From Actinomycetota bacterium (GTDB lineage Bacteria; Actinomycetota; Actinomycetes; Streptosporangiales; Streptosporangiaceae): 11,623 nucleotides of DNA. This document shows positions 10,119-11,623 of this stretch, one piece after another. Each line of letters starts with the position of its first letter. The first letter of the stretch is position 1. The position numbers were made by a program, and so were the translations under genes. Under the pieces are notes generated by a model, which had not been told where the DNA came from, did no database searches, and worked only from the letters and a program-made list of their open reading frames with translations. Where the stretch lies: NCBI GenBank assembly GCA_003168295.1, contig PMST01000312.1:1-11623 (forward strand), given 5' to 3'.

Positions 10119-10871
10119 GTGCTGGTTTCGCGCGATTTCTTGGCCCGGCCTGCCGTGGAGGTCGCGCCGGAGCTGCTCGGCTGCGTCCTGGAGCACGAGA
10201 CCGAGGCAGGCCTGGTCGCCGTCGAGCTCACCGAGGTCGAGGCGTACGCCGGCCAGACCGATCCCGCATCCCACGCCTACCGCGGCATGACCCGGCGCAA
10301 CGCCGTCATGTTCGGCCCGCCCGGTCACGCCTACGTGTATTTCACCTACGGCATGCATTTCTGCGTGAACCTGGTGTGCTCCGGTGAGGGCAGCGTGTCC
10401 GCGGTCCTGCTGCGGGCCGGGGCGGTCATCGAAGGGGAGAACCTGGCCCGGGCCCGGCGGTCCAGCCGCAGACCCGGCCGCGCGCTGAACCAGGAGACCT
10501 CGCCCCAGGCTCCGCCCCGTCAGGCTCCGCTCGCCTGGCGTGACCTGGCCCGCGGACCGGCCCGGCTGTGCCAGGCGCTGGACATCGACAGATCGCTGGA
10601 CGGCGCGGACGTCTGCGTCGCTAGCTCGCCGCTCCGGCTCCGCCCGGCCCGGCTGGGCGCCAGTGCGGGTGCAGGCACCACCGCTCGTTCGGGAACTGGG
10701 CTGGCCCAGGGGGATGATCCGGTCGAAACTCCGCGGACAATTGCCTGCGGGCCTCGGGTCGGCGTCTCGATGGCGGCCGAGGTGCCCTGGCGGTTCTGGC
10801 TCGCCGGCGATCCCACCGTCTCGGCGTACCGCGCGCATGTGCCGCGGCGGCGCAAACTGGTTACCCCCTAG
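10119..10871 (+). CDS. mpg: 3-methyladenine (alkyl-purine) DNA glycosylase, AAG/MPG family
   Basis: Predicted to remove alkylated and deaminated purines from DNA, leaving an abasic site for base-excision repair. The 250-residue protein matches the single-domain AAG/MPG fold: EVEAYAG with catalytic Glu41 and pocket Tyr43, His52, [20 protein letters not shown] with Tyr74 and the intercalating Tyr77, then [14 protein letters not shown], and GPRVGVS followed by PWRFW. These correspond to human Glu125, Tyr127, His136, Tyr159 and Tyr162. Bacterial members are usually about 190-215 residues. The excess lies in two low-complexity segments, about residues 116-141 (Arg/Pro-rich, encoded partly by a 10-base direct repeat) and 179-205 (Ala/Gly/Thr-rich), both outside the catalytic core. 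GTG start six bases after the argH stop, with only GGTAG nearby, so coupling to argH is likely. This gene commonly sits between argH and tyrS in actinomycetes. Confidence 0.92.
   Translation: MLVSRDFLARPAVEVAPELLGCVLEHETEAGLVAVELTEVEAYAGQTDPASHAYRGMTRRNAVMFGPPGHAYVYFTYGMHFCVNLVCSGEGSVSAVLLRAGAVIEGENLARARRSSRRPGRALNQETSPQAPPRQAPLAWRDLARGPARLCQALDIDRSLDGADVCVASSPLRLRPARLGASAGAGTTARSGTGLAQGDDPVETPRTIACGPRVGVSMAAEVPWRFWLAGDPTVSAYRAHVPRRRKLVTP
10506..10530 (+). repeat. 10-base direct repeat in an extra segment of the glycosylase gene
   Basis: CAGGCTCCGC occurs at 10506-10515 and 10521-10530, 15 bases apart, so the period is five codons. The region is flanked by CCAGGC and GCCTGG. It encodes the Pro/Gln-rich part of an insertion not expected in this family. 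Confidence 0.6.
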
Positions 10872-10897
10872 CGGGCTTCAGGTGGCACCATGCAGGC

Positions 10898-11623
10898 GTG
10901 GACGACATCATCGACGAACTCTCCTGGCGGGGTCTGCTCGCGGTCACGACCGACATCGACGAGCTGCGCAAGGCGCTGAATTCCGGCCAGGTCACGATTT
11001 ACTGCGGCTTCGATCCGACCGCTCCCGGCCTTCACATCGGGAATCTCGTGCAGCTGGTCACTCTGCGCCGCCTGCAGCTGGCCGGGCACCGCCCGATCGG
11101 GGTGGTCGGCGGGGCCACCGGGCTGATCGGCGACCCGAGCGGCAAGTCGTCCGAACGGGTGCTGAACTCCCGCGAGACCGTGGCGGACTGGGTCGAGAGA
11201 ATCCGCGGCGAGGTATCCAGGTTCCTGGACTTCGACGCCGGGCCCGGCCAGCGCGCTGATCGTCAGCAACCTGGACTGGACCGGGGAGTTGCCGGTGCTG
11301 ACGTTCCTGCGGGACATCGGCAAGCACTTCTCGGTCAACCGGATGCTGGACCGGGAATCGGTCAAGGCCAGGCTCGAAGCCGGCGGGATCAGCTACACCG
11401 AGTTCAGCTACCAGCTCCTGCAGGCCATGGACTTCCTGGAGCTCTACCGGCGGTACGACTGCACCGTCCAGCTCGGCGGCAGCGACCAGTGGGGCAACCT
11501 GGTCGCGGGAGTGGACCTGATCAGGCGGGTCGAGGGCACGTCCGTGCATGCTCTGGCTACCCCGCTGATCACCAAGCCGGACGGCACCAAGTACGGCAAG
11601 ACCGAGGGCGGCGCGATCTGGCT
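10898..11623 (+). CDS. tyrS: Tyrosyl-tRNA synthetase, 5' part, with an apparent one-base frameshift
   Basis: Class I synthetase that charges tRNA-Tyr. From the GTG at 10898 the product begins [13 protein letters not shown], then [15 protein letters not shown] (HIGH-type motif HIGN, residues 46-49) and [17 protein letters not shown]. At about 11240-11250 the homology moves to another frame: up to FLDFDAGP in the first, then [39 protein letters not shown] and [11 protein letters not shown] (KMSKS-type) in the second. One extra G in the GGGCCCGGCC stretch explains the shift. Both halves are otherwise well conserved, and the gene is usually essential, so a sequencing or assembly error is as likely as a real lesion; the original frame meets no stop before the window ends. 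The 3' end is cut by the window. The gap after the glycosylase gene is 26 bases, and the ribosome-binding site is weak (GGTGG, 12 bases away). Confidence 0.88.
   Translation, partial: MDDIIDELSWRGLLAVTTDIDELRKALNSGQVTIYCGFDPTAPGLHIGNLVQLVTLRRLQLAGHRPIGVVGGATGLIGDPSGKSSERVLNSRETVADWVERIRGEVSRFLDFDAGPGQRADRQQPGLDRGVAGADVPAGHRQALLGQPDAGPGIGQGQARSRRDQLHRVQLPAPAGHGLPGALPAVRLHRPARRQRPVGQPGRGSGPDQAGRGHVRACSGYPADHQAGRHQVRQDRGRRDLA

Noticed and set aside
10540..11259. 239-codon + frame overlapping the glycosylase gene and tyrS
   Set aside because: Arg/Pro-rich shadow frame with no protein motif; both overlapped genes are clearly supported in other frames.

Overview
The window comes from a high-GC actinobacterium. 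The support is strong G/C third-position bias, GTG and TTG starts, an ArgR-type ARG-box operator, the gene order argC-J-B-D-F-R, and an argH - alkyl-purine glycosylase - tyrS arrangement of the kind seen in actinomycetes. A Streptosporangiales-like or Frankia-like lineage is possible, but the sequence alone does not settle it.

Layout. Positions 1-296 hold no gene I can support: two short frames run in from the left edge and stop at 115 and 129, and a good ribosome-binding site lies at 284-290. A membrane diguanylate cyclase (297-1670, +) converges on a small lipoprotein gene (1681-2130, -). The 112 bases between that lipoprotein gene and argC carry a pair of ARG-box-like palindromes. An arginine operon on the + strand follows: argC, argJ, argB, argD, argF, argR. 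Its genes are tightly packed, with stop/start overlaps (TTGA, GTGA, TGATG) or nearly so. After a strong hairpin comes argH, apparently as a separate unit, followed 6 bases later by an alkyl-base DNA glycosylase gene and then by the 5' part of tyrS. argG is not in the window.

How the genes work together. ArgJ makes N-acetylglutamate by transfer from N-acetylornithine (the acetyl cycle). ArgB phosphorylates it, ArgC reduces it, and ArgD transaminates it. ArgJ returns ornithine, ArgF makes citrulline, ArgG (elsewhere) and ArgH finish arginine, and ArgR with arginine should repress from the operator before argC.

Unusual features. (1) argJ carries an in-frame 66-base double G/C-hairpin element that encodes a proline-rich loop just before the autocleavage Thr. 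(2) The argJ-argB junction is a 17-base tandem duplication that makes two six-codon mini-ORFs chained by ATGA overlaps. (3) A 263-base IS200/IS605-like remnant with both end hairpins, and no transposase, sits exactly at an ancestral argF/argR TGATG overlap; removing it rebuilds that overlap and puts a GGAG 8 bases before argR. (4) ArgR, ArgH and the glycosylase also carry low-complexity, frame-preserving extra segments. (5) tyrS has an apparent one-base frameshift.
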